From: Roseburia sp.
GTDB taxonomy: Bacteria; Bacillota; Clostridia; Lachnospirales; Lachnospiraceae
Direction of reading: 5' to 3'
Assembly: GCA_017937095.1 (NCBI GenBank)
Contig: JAGBEG010000010.1
Location: forward strand, 310,001 to 374,000
DNA: 64,000 bases
How positions within the stretch are numbered: the first letter of the stretch is position 1; each line of letters begins with the position of its first letter. The position numbers were made by a program, and so were the translations under genes. The notes beneath the pieces were generated by a model that worked only from the letters and a program-made list of their open reading frames with translations, did not search any database and was not told the origin of the DNA. Below are positions 8,811-17,040 of the stretch, piece by piece.

Positions 8811-9611
8811 ATGGCACTTCGGCTGGACAAATATCTGACGGAGCTTGGAATCGGCACAAGAAGCGAGGTCAAAAAACTGATTCGGGCAAAGCAGATTACG
8901 GTAAACGGCGAGCCTGCCGTAAAACCTGAGATGAAGGTCAACGAGCAGAGCGATAAGGTATGTCTTCGCGGGGAAGAGCTTACCTACGCGTCATATGAAT
9001 ATTATCTTTTTTATAAGCCTGCGGGCTGTGTTTCTGCGACAGAGGACACAGTGCACCGGACCGTCATGGATTATCTGACGGACACGGTGCGGAGCGATCT
9101 TTTCCCGGTCGGAAGACTCGATATCGACACGGAGGGACTGCTTCTTATTACAAACGACGGCGCGCTTGCGCATGAACTGCTTTCCCCGGCGAAGCACGTC
9201 GCAAAGACGTATTATGCGAGAGTTGCCGGGAAGGTCACCCAGGAAGATGTCAACCTTTTTGAAAAAGGGGTTGATATCGGAGAGGACAAGCTCACAAAGC
9301 CCGCAAAGCTTGTGATTTTGTCAAATGACACGCCTTATGCGGACGCAGGAAAAAGTTTGCCGGAGAACGGAGAGTGCAGGAAAATTCTGCCCGGGGAAAT
9401 ACCGGAGGATGGGATTCTCTCGGAAATCGAGCTGACGATCACCGAGGGAAAGTTTCATCAGGTCAAGCGGATGTTTGAGGCGGTCGGAAAGAAGGTCGTC
9501 TATTTAAAACGTCTTTCGATGGGACCTCTCGTATTGCCGGAGGAACTTGCGCCGGGAGAGTACCGCCCGCTCAACGAGCAGGAGCTTGCCGCGCTAAAAT
9601 CGAGACAATAA
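8811..9611 (+). CDS. RsuA-family 16S rRNA pseudouridine synthase
   Basis: Has an N-terminal S4 RNA-binding domain (RLDKYLTELGIGTRSEVKKL) and the RsuA/RluB/RluE catalytic core with GRLDIDTEGLLLITNDG, where the Asp is the nucleophile. Likely product: pseudouridine in the small-subunit rRNA (RsuA, Psi516), although RluB or RluF-type substrates cannot be excluded from sequence. About 20 extra residues (around 170-195, rich in Pro, Gly and Glu) interrupt the core before LTITEGKFHQVKRM. Its last codons and stop fall in the first unit of a 19-bp tandem repeat. Confidence 0.88.
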   Translation: MALRLDKYLTELGIGTRSEVKKLIRAKQITVNGEPAVKPEMKVNEQSDKVCLRGEELTYASYEYYLFYKPAGCVSATEDTVHRTVMDYLTDTVRSDLFPVGRLDIDTEGLLLITNDGALAHELLSPAKHVAKTYYARVAGKVTQEDVNLFEKGVDIGEDKLTKPAKLVILSNDTPYADAGKSLPENGECRKILPGEIPEDGILSEIELTITEGKFHQVKRMFEAVGKKVVYLKRLSMGPLVLPEELAPGEYRPLNEQELAALKSRQ

Positions 9612-9666
9612 GATGCAGATGAGATAATAAACTGCAGATGAGACAATAAGATGCAGATGAGATAAA
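9602..9666 (+). repeat. 19-bp direct tandem repeat, about 3.4 copies
   Basis: Units start at 9602, 9621, 9640 and (partial) 9659. The consensus is GAGAYAATAARMTGCAGAT. Unit 1 includes the stop codon of the pseudouridine synthase gene; the array ends about 25 bases before the YgiQ start. Units 1 and 3 are identical, unit 2 differs at three sites. Probably slipped-strand expansion. Confidence 0.9.
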
Positions 9667-9691
9667 ATGAAAGAAGATTCAGGAGTAAGCA

Positions 9692-11728
9692 ATGAGCAAC
9701 GGTTTTTTGCCAATCAGCAGATTGGATATGGAAGAGCAGGGAATAAAGCAACTGGATTTTGTCTATGTGATCGGAGATGCCTATGTGGATCATCCCTCGT
9801 TCGGACATGCCATTATCTCGAGGATTTTGGAGGCGCACGGCTATAAGGTCGGTATCATTTCACAGCCTGATTGGAAGGATAAGGATTCTGTCAGTATTCT
9901 GGGCGAGCCGCGTCTCGGTTTTCTTGTGTCCGCGGGAAATATGGACTCGATGGTAAATCATTATTCCGTGTCTAAAAAGCGAAGGGCGGCGGATGCATTT
10001 ACCCCGGGCGGGGAGATGGGAAAACGACCGGATTATGCGACGATTGTCTACTGCAATCTGATTCGTCAGACCTACAAACATACGCCAATTATCATTGGCG
10101 GAATCGAGGCGAGCCTGCGCAGATTGGCGCACTACGATTACTGGTCGAATAAGCTGAAACGTTCGATTCTTCTGGATTCCGGCGCGGATCTGATTTCCTA
10201 CGGAATGGGTGAGAGGAGCATCGTAGAGATTGCGGATGCCTTAGACAGCGGACTTGCTGTGTCGGATATTACATTTGTCAATGGAACGGTCTATAAGACC
10301 AGAAAACGCGAGGATATCTACGATGCAATCGAACTTCCACATTATGAGGAACTGCTTGCAGATAAGGCGGTCTATGCGAAAAGCTTTTATACACAGTACT
10401 GCAACACCGATCCTTTTGTTGCAAAGCGCCTGTTTGAGACATATGACAACAAAATGTTCGTCGTGCAGAATCCTCCGGCGAAGCCGCTTTCACAGAGCGA
10501 GATGGATCAGGTCTATGCGCTGCCGTATCAGCGCACCTATCATCCGAGCTACGAGGAGAAAGGTGGCGTCCCCGCCATTGAAGAGGTTCGTTTTTCGCTT
10601 GTCAGCAACCGCGGATGTTACGGAGGATGCAGTTTTTGCGCACTCACCTTTCATCAGGGGCGCATCATTCAGACGCGGAGCCACGAATCGATTCTTGCGG
10701 AGGCAGAGAAGATGGTCTGGGAGCCGGATTTTAAGGGGTATATTCATGATGTGGGCGGTCCGACCGCGAATTTCAGAGCGCCTGCGTGCGACAAGCAGAT
10801 GACGAAGGGTGTCTGTCCCAACAGGCAGTGCCTCTTCCCGACGCCGTGCAAGAACCTTAAGGTAGATCATTCGGATTACCTGAAGCTGCTGCGAAAACTG
10901 CGTGAACTGCCGAACGTTAAGAAGGTATTTATCCGTTCGGGAATCCGTTTTGATTATCTGATTTATGATGAGGACAGGACATTTCTCAGGGAGCTGTGCG
11001 AACATCATGTCAGCGGACAACTCAAGGTGGCGCCGGAGCACATTTCAAACGCTGTCTTAGAGAAGATGGGAAAGCCCGGTGTCGAGGTCTATAAAAGGTT
11101 CGTTGCGGCATATCAGGACATGAATAAGAAGCTTGACAAGAAGCAGTATCTCGTGCCTTATCTGATGTCCTCGCATCCGGGCTCTACCTTAAAGGAGGCT
11201 GTGGAGCTGGCGGAGTTTCTGCGCGATCTTGGCTATATGCCGGAGCAGGTGCAGGATTTTTACCCGACGCCGTCTACGATATCCACCTGTATGTACTACA
11301 CGGGGCTTGATCCCCGCACCATGCAGCCGGTCTATGTGGCGGTCAATCCGCATGAAAAGGCAATGCAGCGCGCCTTAATCCAGTACCGCAACCCGAAGAA
11401 TTACGATCTGGTCGTGGAAGCGCTGAAAGAGGCGGGGCGGACGGACCTGATCGGCTTTGATAAGAAATGTCTGGTGCGCCCGCGTAACATCGGTTACGGC
11501 AGGCAGGGCGCGGGCGGCAAAAATGCATCTGCAAAAGGCACAGGCAGAGCCGCGGGCGGACAGAAGAATGCACCGCAGAGACACGGAAATACGTCAGGAC
11601 CGGGTAAAAACAATGCACAGGGACGCGGCGGAAACGGACGCGCTGTACAGGAGCATGGCGGAAATCATAGTGCAGGTACGAAAAAGAAAACCATCCGCAA
11701 TGTGCATCGCAAAAAGACCGGAAAGTAA
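9692..11728 (+). CDS. YgiQ family radical SAM protein
   Basis: A 678-residue member of the UPF0313/YgiQ family. The N-terminal half is the cobalamin-like domain of unknown role, followed by the radical-SAM cluster Cys309, Cys313 and Cys316 (CYGGCSFC), then [11 protein letters not shown] and the DUF3362 C-terminal domain. The reaction is unknown. The last 75 or so residues are a low-complexity tail rich in Gly, Asn, Lys, Arg and His, ending in [15 protein letters not shown], as seen in many YgiQ proteins; it may bind RNA (inference). It is 11 bases before the RluA-type gene. Confidence 0.9.
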   Translation: MSNGFLPISRLDMEEQGIKQLDFVYVIGDAYVDHPSFGHAIISRILEAHGYKVGIISQPDWKDKDSVSILGEPRLGFLVSAGNMDSMVNHYSVSKKRRAADAFTPGGEMGKRPDYATIVYCNLIRQTYKHTPIIIGGIEASLRRLAHYDYWSNKLKRSILLDSGADLISYGMGERSIVEIADALDSGLAVSDITFVNGTVYKTRKREDIYDAIELPHYEELLADKAVYAKSFYTQYCNTDPFVAKRLFETYDNKMFVVQNPPAKPLSQSEMDQVYALPYQRTYHPSYEEKGGVPAIEEVRFSLVSNRGCYGGCSFCALTFHQGRIIQTRSHESILAEAEKMVWEPDFKGYIHDVGGPTANFRAPACDKQMTKGVCPNRQCLFPTPCKNLKVDHSDYLKLLRKLRELPNVKKVFIRSGIRFDYLIYDEDRTFLRELCEHHVSGQLKVAPEHISNAVLEKMGKPGVEVYKRFVAAYQDMNKKLDKKQYLVPYLMSSHPGSTLKEAVELAEFLRDLGYMPEQVQDFYPTPSTISTCMYYTGLDPRTMQPVYVAVNPHEKAMQRALIQYRNPKNYDLVVEALKEAGRTDLIGFDKKCLVRPRNIGYGRQGAGGKNASAKGTGRAAGGQKNAPQRHGNTSGPGKNNAQGRGGNGRAVQEHGGNHSAGTKKKTIRNVHRKKTGK

Positions 11729-11739
11729 AGGAGGCGGAT

Positions 11740-12930
11740 ATGCGGGAATTTCGCATTCAGGACAATGAGGCGGGACAGCGCTTTGACAAATATTTAAAGA
11801 AGCTTCTTTCCGAAGCGCCGGGCAGTTTTGTATACAAGATGCTGCGCAAGAAGAACATTACCTTAAACGGAAAGAAAGCGGACGGAACAGAGAAGCTTGC
11901 GGGCGGGGATCTGGTCAGGCTGTTTCTCGCGGATGACACCTTTGAGAAATTTTCGGGAAGGGATAAAGTTTCTGCGCGTTATGAGAGCCTTAAGAGCCTG
12001 GGAGAACCGGAAGGTACTGGAAGCTCTCCGAAGGAATTTCCGGGCGATCCGGAAGCTTCCTATAGTGCCTCGAAATGTACATTAAGCGGTTCAGAAGATA
12101 CATTAAATGCTTCGAAGAACGCATTAAGATGTTCAGAAGGTACATTAAGTTCATCAAAGAGCACATTAAGGGAATCGAAAGCTGCATCAACAAAGAAGAA
12201 TCCACGCACCATGCATGGTACATACGAGAGCGTCCTTCCGGTACTTTATGAGGATAACGACATCCTTATTGTAAACAAACCTTCGGGAATGCTTTCACAG
12301 AAGGCAAAGCCGACGGATCTTTCTGCGAACGAATACATCCTGCATTATCTGATTGAAAAGGGGGAACTGACCGAGGAGACGATGCAGACTTTTATGCCGT
12401 CTATTTGCAACCGGCTCGACCGCAATACCTCAGGGATTCTGATTGCAGGAAAGACCTTAAAGGGGCTTCAGGAGACGGCGGACGCTTTAAAGGAGCGCAC
12501 GGTTTTAAAGTATTACCGCTGTATCGTAAAGGGTGAACTGAACGAAAAGGCTTATATCAGGGGATGGCTCACAAAAGAGGAAAGGACGAATAAGGTGACG
12601 GTCTCTAAGGCAGCGCCGCAGGGAAAGGATGCACAGCCGATCGAGACGGAGTATCGTCCGGTTCATGTGAAAAACGGCTATACAGAGCTGGAAGTGCATC
12701 TGATCACCGGACGTTCCCATCAGATTCGCGCGCATCTTTCTTCTATCGGTCATCCGATTATCGGTGATCCCAAGTACGGAGATCAGAAGGTGAATGCATA
12801 TTTTCGAAGGGAATGTAAGATTACGTCTCAGATGCTTCATGCATACCGGATTGTGCTTGCCGGTCAAAGAGAGATTGTTGCGCCCTGCGGAGAAGAATTT
12901 GTGCGGGTGCGAAAGATGCTTGGATTCTGA
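11740..12930 (+). CDS. RluA-family pseudouridine synthase with repeat-bearing linker
   Basis: An S4-like N-terminal domain (residues 1-75: FDKYLKKLLSEAPGSFVYKM) is followed by a disordered linker, then the RluA catalytic domain from about 165 with LYEDNDILIVNKPSGML and the active-site NRLDRNTSGIL, and ends with GRSHQIRAHL. Such enzymes modify 23S rRNA or tRNA uridines; the specific site is unclear. The unusual part is the linker of about 75 residues (87-160), Ser-rich and containing five tandem 7-residue repeats. A second RluA-family gene (RluD type) lies at 47.0 kb. Confidence 0.88.
   Translation: MREFRIQDNEAGQRFDKYLKKLLSEAPGSFVYKMLRKKNITLNGKKADGTEKLAGGDLVRLFLADDTFEKFSGRDKVSARYESLKSLGEPEGTGSSPKEFPGDPEASYSASKCTLSGSEDTLNASKNALRCSEGTLSSSKSTLRESKAASTKKNPRTMHGTYESVLPVLYEDNDILIVNKPSGMLSQKAKPTDLSANEYILHYLIEKGELTEETMQTFMPSICNRLDRNTSGILIAGKTLKGLQETADALKERTVLKYYRCIVKGELNEKAYIRGWLTKEERTNKVTVSKAAPQGKDAQPIETEYRPVHVKNGYTELEVHLITGRSHQIRAHLSSIGHPIIGDPKYGDQKVNAYFRRECKITSQMLHAYRIVLAGQREIVAPCGEEFVRVRKMLGF
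12070..12174 (+). repeat. 21-bp in-frame tandem repeat, 5 copies, in RluA-type gene
   Basis: Five 21-bp units begin at 12070, 12091, 12112, 12133 and 12154. Each encodes a Ser-(Lys/Glu)-x-(Thr/Ala)-Leu-x-x heptad: SKCTLSG, SEDTLNA, SKNALRC, SEGTLSS, SKSTLRE. Ser-Lys and Ser-Glu units alternate, so the higher-order period is 42 bp. Lies in the linker between the S4-like and catalytic domains. Confidence 0.9.
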
Positions 12931-12963
12931 TACTTTTCAGGGAAAGTAACGATGTTGTATAGA

Positions 12964-13494
12964 CATAATTCTTATTATGCCTATATAGCATACCTCACAT
13001 TCCGAATGGAGAATGGCTGCGGCGTTTCAGTCGCAAAATCCGGCATTTCTAGCGAGCCGTTTCACGCATCCTGTGATATTTCATGTCTTTCCAATGGTGA
13101 ACACTTCCGCCTGGATGTGTTCGTGGACGATAAGACAATATTTAAGCACTTTCATGCGCCGCTTGGCGGGCTTTCGCGCAAAACATAACCGCGTCATCCG
13201 ATGTTTGAGACATCATCTGCCACTCATTTTAATCGCAGATGGTGTCGAGTTTCGGATGACGCGGTTTTATCGTGATTTTGTAAGGAAGCCCCGCCTAGCG
13301 GCGCTAGGAAGTGCGCTCTATTGTCTTTCGCCCATCGAAACACATCGGCGGACTGTTCACGCAGTGCAAAGACACGAAATCCGATGCGTGAAATCCGGCT
13401 CGAAGAAATGACAGGATTTTGACTCCAATGAAAACGCCACATTCCATTCTCATTCTGGAATGTGGCATATGTTATGCGCATAATAAGAATTATG
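12964..13494. repeat. 531-bp imperfect palindrome (long inverted repeat) in convergent gap
   Basis: This fills the 612-base gap between two convergent genes. Its ends are a perfect 17-bp inverted repeat (CATAATTCTTATTATGC at 12964-12980, complement at 13478-13494). The arms stay alignable inward for about 240 bases: shared blocks include CACATTCC, AAAATCC, CATTTCT, TTTCACGCATC, GTGTCTTT and GCGCCGCT. At the centre CCGCGTCATCCG (13189-13200) pairs with 13253-13264, and GACATCATCTGC pairs with GCAGATGGTGTC with one G-U. Short open frames of 78-132 codons run through it on both strands but lack good ribosome sites and family resemblance. Could be a folded RNA, a non-autonomous mobile repeat, or two inverted copies of a family repeat. 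Confidence 0.85.
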
Positions 13495-13542
13495 CACTAA
13501 GAAAACATAAAAGCCCATGGAGAGAATCAAAACCAATCTGCA

Positions 13543-13920
13543 TCAGAGCTTTCCGGTGCTCGCATTGATATGACGCTTGATTGCGTCGAAGCTCTCCGTA
13601 CTCACGTCATGTTCAATCTTGCAGGCGTCCTCAGCAGCGATTTTGGGATCGACGCCGAGCATCGTAAGCCAGTTTGAGAGAATGGTATGGCGCTCATAAA
13701 TCTTTTCTGCAACGGCAAGCCCGGCGTCGGTAAGGTGGATATATCCCTCGGGGCTGACTGTGATATAGCCGTTTTCGCGCAGATTCTTCATTGCGACACT
13801 CACGCTTGGCTTTTTGAAATTCATTTCATTGGCAATATCGACGGAACGAACATTTCCTAATCTATGATTCAGGACCAGAATCGTTTCCAGGTAATTCTCG
13901 TTTGACTCATTCATAACCAT
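13543..13920 (-). CDS. DtxR/MntR-family metal-dependent transcriptional regulator
   Basis: A 125-residue winged-helix repressor. The N-terminal HTH covers about 5-65 (NYLETILVLNHRLGNVRSVDIA, then KPSVSVAMKNL as recognition helix), followed by a dimerisation and metal-binding segment with the usual E/H-rich pattern (KIYERHTIL, EDACKIEHDVS). Length and composition fit the short MntR type without an SH3 domain. I start at 13920, where GGAGG lies 8 bases upstream; an upstream TTG at 13941 would include the ribosome site. The regulated metal transporter is not nearby. Manganese or iron as co-repressor cannot be told apart from sequence. Confidence 0.88.
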   Translation of the reverse strand: MVMNESNENYLETILVLNHRLGNVRSVDIANEMNFKKPSVSVAMKNLRENGYITVSPEGYIHLTDAGLAVAEKIYERHTILSNWLTMLGVDPKIAAEDACKIEHDVSTESFDAIKRHINASTGKL

Positions 13921-13991
13921 CTGGTATACCTCCATTTGCAATACTTACTGTGACGGATAAAATTCACAGAAATTTCCTTCTCATAGTAAAA

Positions 13992-14020
13992 AGTATACCA
14001 TAACGGGCGGTTTTTGACAA
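13992..14020 (-). promoter_or_regulatory. Sigma-A promoter for the MntR-like gene
   Basis: On the minus strand TTGTCA (14020-14015), 17-base spacer, TATACT (13997-13992). Transcript start would be near 13985, giving a leader of about 65 bases. It diverges from the promoter at 14035-14063. Confidence 0.7.
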
Positions 14021-14034
14021 AGGGAATATTTTTA

Positions 14035-14063
14035 TTGTCTGTGCAGGAAGAATACTATATAAT
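14035..14063 (+). promoter_or_regulatory. Sigma-A promoter for the zinc-ribbon repeat protein
   Basis: TTGTCT (14035-14040), 17-base spacer, TATAAT (14058-14063). Start site would be near 14070 with a leader of about 34 bases to the ATG at 14104, which has an AGGAGG site. Confidence 0.75.
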
Positions 14064-14103
14064 AGAAACGAAATTTGAAAAACGCAAGATATAGGAGGAT
14101 GTT

Positions 14104-14982
14104 ATGAACAGATGTAAGAAATGCGGCGCAGAGCTGGCGGAGGACGCGAAGTTCTGCAGTGTCTGCGGTACTGCGGCAGAGCAGGAAAAGAGCGCAGGCG
14201 CACAGGAAAGCGCTAATGGAGCAGAGCCAGAAGCACAGGTGTTCGGAGCGGGCACGCAGAATGAAGCAGCGGCGACGGAAGCACAGGTGTTCGGAGCGGG
14301 CGCGCAGAATGAAGCAGCGGCGACGGAAGCACAGCAGTTTGGGGCAGGCACACAGGCGAATGGAAGTCAGCAGTTTGGAGCAGGCGCACAGACGAACGGA
14401 AGTCAGCAGTTTGGAGCAGGCGCACAGATGAACGGAAATCAGCAGTTCGGAAACGGCGCACAGACGAACGGAAGTCAGCAGTTCGGAGCAGGTGCGCAGA
14501 TGAACGGAAATCAGCAGTTCGGAAACAGCGCGCAGGCGAACGGAAGTCAGCAGTTCGGAGCAGGCGCACAGTTCCAGCAGGCAGCGCCGAAGGAAACCGC
14601 AGCAGCGTATTACGCAAAGCAGCCGTATATGCCGCCGGCTGATGACGCACAGGCGAACAAGGGTGTGGCTGTCTGCGGATATTTTGGTCTGCTTTGGATC
14701 GTTCCGCTTGTTACAACGGCGAAGCATTCCCCATTTGCGAAGTTCCATGCAAATCAGGCGCTTATGGTATTCCTCACCTCGATCGCGACATGGGTTGCGG
14801 TGTGGCTTCTGAAACTGATTCTTTTCGCGCTTTTCTCATGGAGAGTATATGCTCTGACAAGATTTCTTTCTTTTGCGGCGGGTGTATTCACTCTGATTCT
14901 TAGTGTTGTAGGCATTGTATATGCGGCGCAGGGCAAGATGAAAGAACTTCCGGTCATCGGACAGTTCCATCTTATTAAATAA
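14104..14982 (+). CDS. Zinc-ribbon membrane protein with Gln/Gly/Asn-rich tandem repeats
   Basis: A 292-residue protein in three parts. Residues 1-25 are a zinc ribbon (CKKCGAELAEDAKFCSVCG). Residues 43-160 are low complexity with tandem repeats of a Q-Q-F-G-x-G-A-Q-x-N-G-S type. Residues 183-285 form a membrane domain with three hydrophobic helices and the start KGVAVCGYFGLLWIVPL, KFHANQALMVF, resembling the DUF4870/Tic20-like family. The zinc ribbon and repeats should be cytosolic, or the topology reversed; this is not determinable here. Similar zinc-ribbon plus DUF4870 proteins are common in Clostridia and of unknown function. It has its own promoter. Confidence 0.85.
   Translation: MNRCKKCGAELAEDAKFCSVCGTAAEQEKSAGAQESANGAEPEAQVFGAGTQNEAAATEAQVFGAGAQNEAAATEAQQFGAGTQANGSQQFGAGAQTNGSQQFGAGAQMNGNQQFGNGAQTNGSQQFGAGAQMNGNQQFGNSAQANGSQQFGAGAQFQQAAPKETAAAYYAKQPYMPPADDAQANKGVAVCGYFGLLWIVPLVTTAKHSPFAKFHANQALMVFLTSIATWVAVWLLKLILFALFSWRVYALTRFLSFAAGVFTLILSVVGIVYAAQGKMKELPVIGQFHLIK
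14230..14577 (+). repeat. Coding tandem repeats (48-bp x2 then 36-bp x about 7)
   Basis: Two 48-bp units start about 14230 (EAQVFGAGTQNEAAAT type); then 36-bp units start at 14329, 14365, 14401, 14437, 14473, 14509 and 14545, each coding 12 residues such as QQFGAGAQTNGS. Within the 36-bp part, GAGAQ and GNGAQ or GNSAQ versions alternate, giving a 72-bp super-period. Confidence 0.9.
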
Positions 14983-15007
14983 GAGATACATACGGAAATC
15001 ACAAAGC

Positions 15008-15060
15008 GGCTGCCGCATTAACGCATAGCAGAAGAGGTGTTAATGTGACAGCCCCTTTCA
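15008..15060 (+). terminator. Long hairpin, probable terminator before recU
   Basis: GGCTG (15008-15012) and CATTAAC (15016-15022) pair with GTTAATG (15039-15045) and CAGCC (15049-15053), a long near-perfect stem. It is followed only by CCCTTTCA, a weak T run, so termination efficiency is uncertain. Confidence 0.5.
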
Positions 15061-15102
15061 GGGTTAAAACAGCAGATATGCAGTAAAATATACGGAGGAA
15101 CT

Positions 15103-15636
15103 ATGGCGACCTGGAATTCAAGAGGTTTGCGCGGCTCCACGCTGGAGGAATTTATCAACCGCACAAACGAAAAATATCTGGAAAGCGGGCTGGCGCTCAT
15201 ACAAAAGATACCGACGCCGATTACGCCGATCAATATTGATAAGGAGACCAGACATATTACACTGGCATATTTCGACCAGAAGAGTACGGTTGACTATATA
15301 GGTGCGGTGCAGGGGATTCCGGTGTGCTTTGACGCCAAAGAGTGCAATACGGATACGTTCCCCCTTCAGAATATCCATGAGCATCAGGTAACGTTCATGG
15401 AGAATTTCGAACAGCAGGGCGGAATCGCCTTTTTCCTGTTAAGCTTTACGAAGCGGGACGAATTTTATTATCTGCGCCTCAGAAAACTGCTTGAGTTCTG
15501 GAAACGCGCTGCGGACGGAGGAAGAAAGAGCTTTCGTTACGAGGAACTCGAACCGGAATTTTTCCTGCCGAAGGGCAGAGGCGTGCTGGTGCCGTATCTG
15601 GATGCGCTCCAGAAAGATTTGCTTACGAGGGATTGA
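15103..15636 (+). CDS. recU: Holliday junction resolvase RecU
   Basis: RecU cuts four-way junctions in recombination repair and chromosome segregation in Firmicutes. The 177-residue product matches the family throughout: RGSTLEEFINRTNEKYLESG near the start, IQKIPTPI, AYFDQKSTVDYIGAVQG, the catalytic FDAKE, FPLQNIHEHQ and the C-terminal LLEFW. In Bacillus it is about 206 residues and paired with ponA; here ponA is absent from view and the next gene is hisZ. The stop codon lies inside the -35 box of the his promoter. Confidence 0.9.
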   Translation: MATWNSRGLRGSTLEEFINRTNEKYLESGLALIQKIPTPITPINIDKETRHITLAYFDQKSTVDYIGAVQGIPVCFDAKECNTDTFPLQNIHEHQVTFMENFEQQGGIAFFLLSFTKRDEFYYLRLRKLLEFWKRAADGGRKSFRYEELEPEFFLPKGRGVLVPYLDALQKDLLTRD

Positions 15637-15661
15637 CAATTCATGGGATTTCCCATATAAT
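15633..15661 (+). promoter_or_regulatory. Consensus sigma-A promoter of the his operon
   Basis: Perfect TTGACA (15633-15638), 17-base spacer, perfect TATAAT (15656-15661). The -35 overlaps the recU stop. The start site should be near 15668, leaving a leader of about 173 bases before hisZ. Confidence 0.88.
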
Positions 15662-15667
15662 ATACAA

Positions 15668-15840
15668 AGTTTCATTTGCTATCATGCTACCGAATTATCA
15701 CACTGACGCGTTAAAGTGCCGGGCGAACGGCAACGCAGAAATAATCCATATTGCAGAAGCAGTCTGCCGGAAAGCTGCATAGCCGCCGGATGTCAGATAA
15801 AGCAGATGAAATATGACAGATACCGGATGGGAGAAGGTTT
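15668..15840 (+). other. 5' leader of the his operon, function unknown
   Basis: About 173 transcribed bases before hisZ. I see no T-box core, no run of His codons and no T-rich terminator. It contains a GTGCCGGGCGAACGGCA stretch able to form a short hairpin and an AGAAGG ribosome site just before the ATG. A leader this long often has a regulatory role, but none can be named. Confidence 0.45.
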
Positions 15841-17025
15841 ATGAAAAGACAATTATTACATACACCAGAGGGCGTGCGGGATATTTATAATGAAGAGTAC
15901 GAGAAGAAGCTGATTTTGCAGGATAATTTACACCAGATGCTGCGTCAGTATGGGTATCATCCGATTCAGACGCCGACCTTTGAGTTTTTTGATATTTTTG
16001 GGCGTGAAATCGGAACGACCCCGTCGAAGGATTTGTATAAGTTCTTTGACAGGGAGGGCAACACATTGGTGCTCAGACCGGATATCACACCGTCGATTGC
16101 CCGCTGTGCGGCGAAGTATTTCGGCGAGGAGGATATGCCGATCCGTCTGTGCTATATGGGAAATACGTTTATCAATAACAACAGCTATCAGGGACGCTTA
16201 AAGGAGAGTACCCAGCTTGGTGCAGAGCTTCTGGGAGATCCTTCCGTGGATGCGGACGCAGAGATTCTTTCCATGGTCGTAGCGTGCCTTAAGACTGCGG
16301 GACTCCGCGATTTCCAGATCAGTGTCGGTCATGCGGACTTCTTCGGCGGACTGATGGAGGCGGCAGGACTTTTAGAGGAACAGGAGGAGGAGCTCCGCGC
16401 GCTCATTTCCAATAAGAATTTCTTCGGCGTGGAGGAGTTCGTTGAGACTTTAAGCCTCGACGCGGACTTAAAGAAGCTTTTTGGAATGTTGGGGAATCTC
16501 TATACTGGCTCGGATGAACTGCTTGAGGCAAAGAAATGCGCGAGCGCGTATCCGCGCATTCTTGCGGCAATCGAGGAACTTGAAGAACTTCGGGCGATAC
16601 TTGAAGTCTATGAGGTATCGCGTTATATCTCCTTTGAGCTTGGAACGATCAGCAATTACCAGTATTATACCGGCATTATCTTTGCGGGATATACCTTCGG
16701 AAGCGGAGAACCGATCGTAAAGGGCGGACGTTATGACAAGCTGCTCACCTATTTCGGAAAAGATTCGGCTTCCATCGGTTTCGCGTTTGTGATCGACCAG
16801 CTCATGGCAGCGCTGCAGCGGCAGAAGGTTGACATACCGGTCGAACACCAGACGAAGCTTATCGTCTATCATCCGGAAAGCCGCTTGGAGGCGATTTCAC
16901 ATGCGAAAGAGCTGCGGGGAATGGGCGGCTGCGTGGAGCTTGTACTGTGGGATAGCGCAAAGTCCAAAGAGGACTATATCGCTTATGCAAAAAGGAATCA
17001 GATTACGGAAGTGCGTTTTCTGTAG
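15841..17025 (+). CDS. hisZ: ATP phosphoribosyltransferase regulatory subunit HisZ
   Basis: HisZ resembles histidyl-tRNA synthetase but lacks aminoacylation activity; it forms a complex with short HisG and confers feedback control by histidine. The 394-residue product has class-II motif 2 (RPDITPSIARCAAKYF) and motif 3 like regions (GGRYDKLLTYFG), but lacks the C-terminal anticodon domain signature of HisS. Being immediately upstream of a short HisG supports HisZ over HisS. First gene of the operon. Confidence 0.93.
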   Translation: MKRQLLHTPEGVRDIYNEEYEKKLILQDNLHQMLRQYGYHPIQTPTFEFFDIFGREIGTTPSKDLYKFFDREGNTLVLRPDITPSIARCAAKYFGEEDMPIRLCYMGNTFINNNSYQGRLKESTQLGAELLGDPSVDADAEILSMVVACLKTAGLRDFQISVGHADFFGGLMEAAGLLEEQEEELRALISNKNFFGVEEFVETLSLDADLKKLFGMLGNLYTGSDELLEAKKCASAYPRILAAIEELEELRAILEVYEVSRYISFELGTISNYQYYTGIIFAGYTFGSGEPIVKGGRYDKLLTYFGKDSASIGFAFVIDQLMAALQRQKVDIPVEHQTKLIVYHPESRLEAISHAKELRGMGGCVELVLWDSAKSKEDYIAYAKRNQITEVRFL

Positions 17026-17040
17026 GAAAGGAATAGATTC

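Noticed and set aside
13224-13481. Antisense open frame of 85 codons inside the palindrome
   Set aside because: No ribosome site, and the sequence is explained by the inverted-repeat arms; the sister frame at 13013-13411 has the same problem.
14329-14577. Possible CRISPR array
   Set aside because: The units are contiguous with no spacers and all code for the same in-frame peptide, so it is a coding tandem repeat.
14032-14748. 238-codon antisense frame opposite the zinc-ribbon repeat gene
   Set aside because: Cys/Leu/Arg repeats arise from the 36-bp coding repeats on the other strand; no ribosome site.
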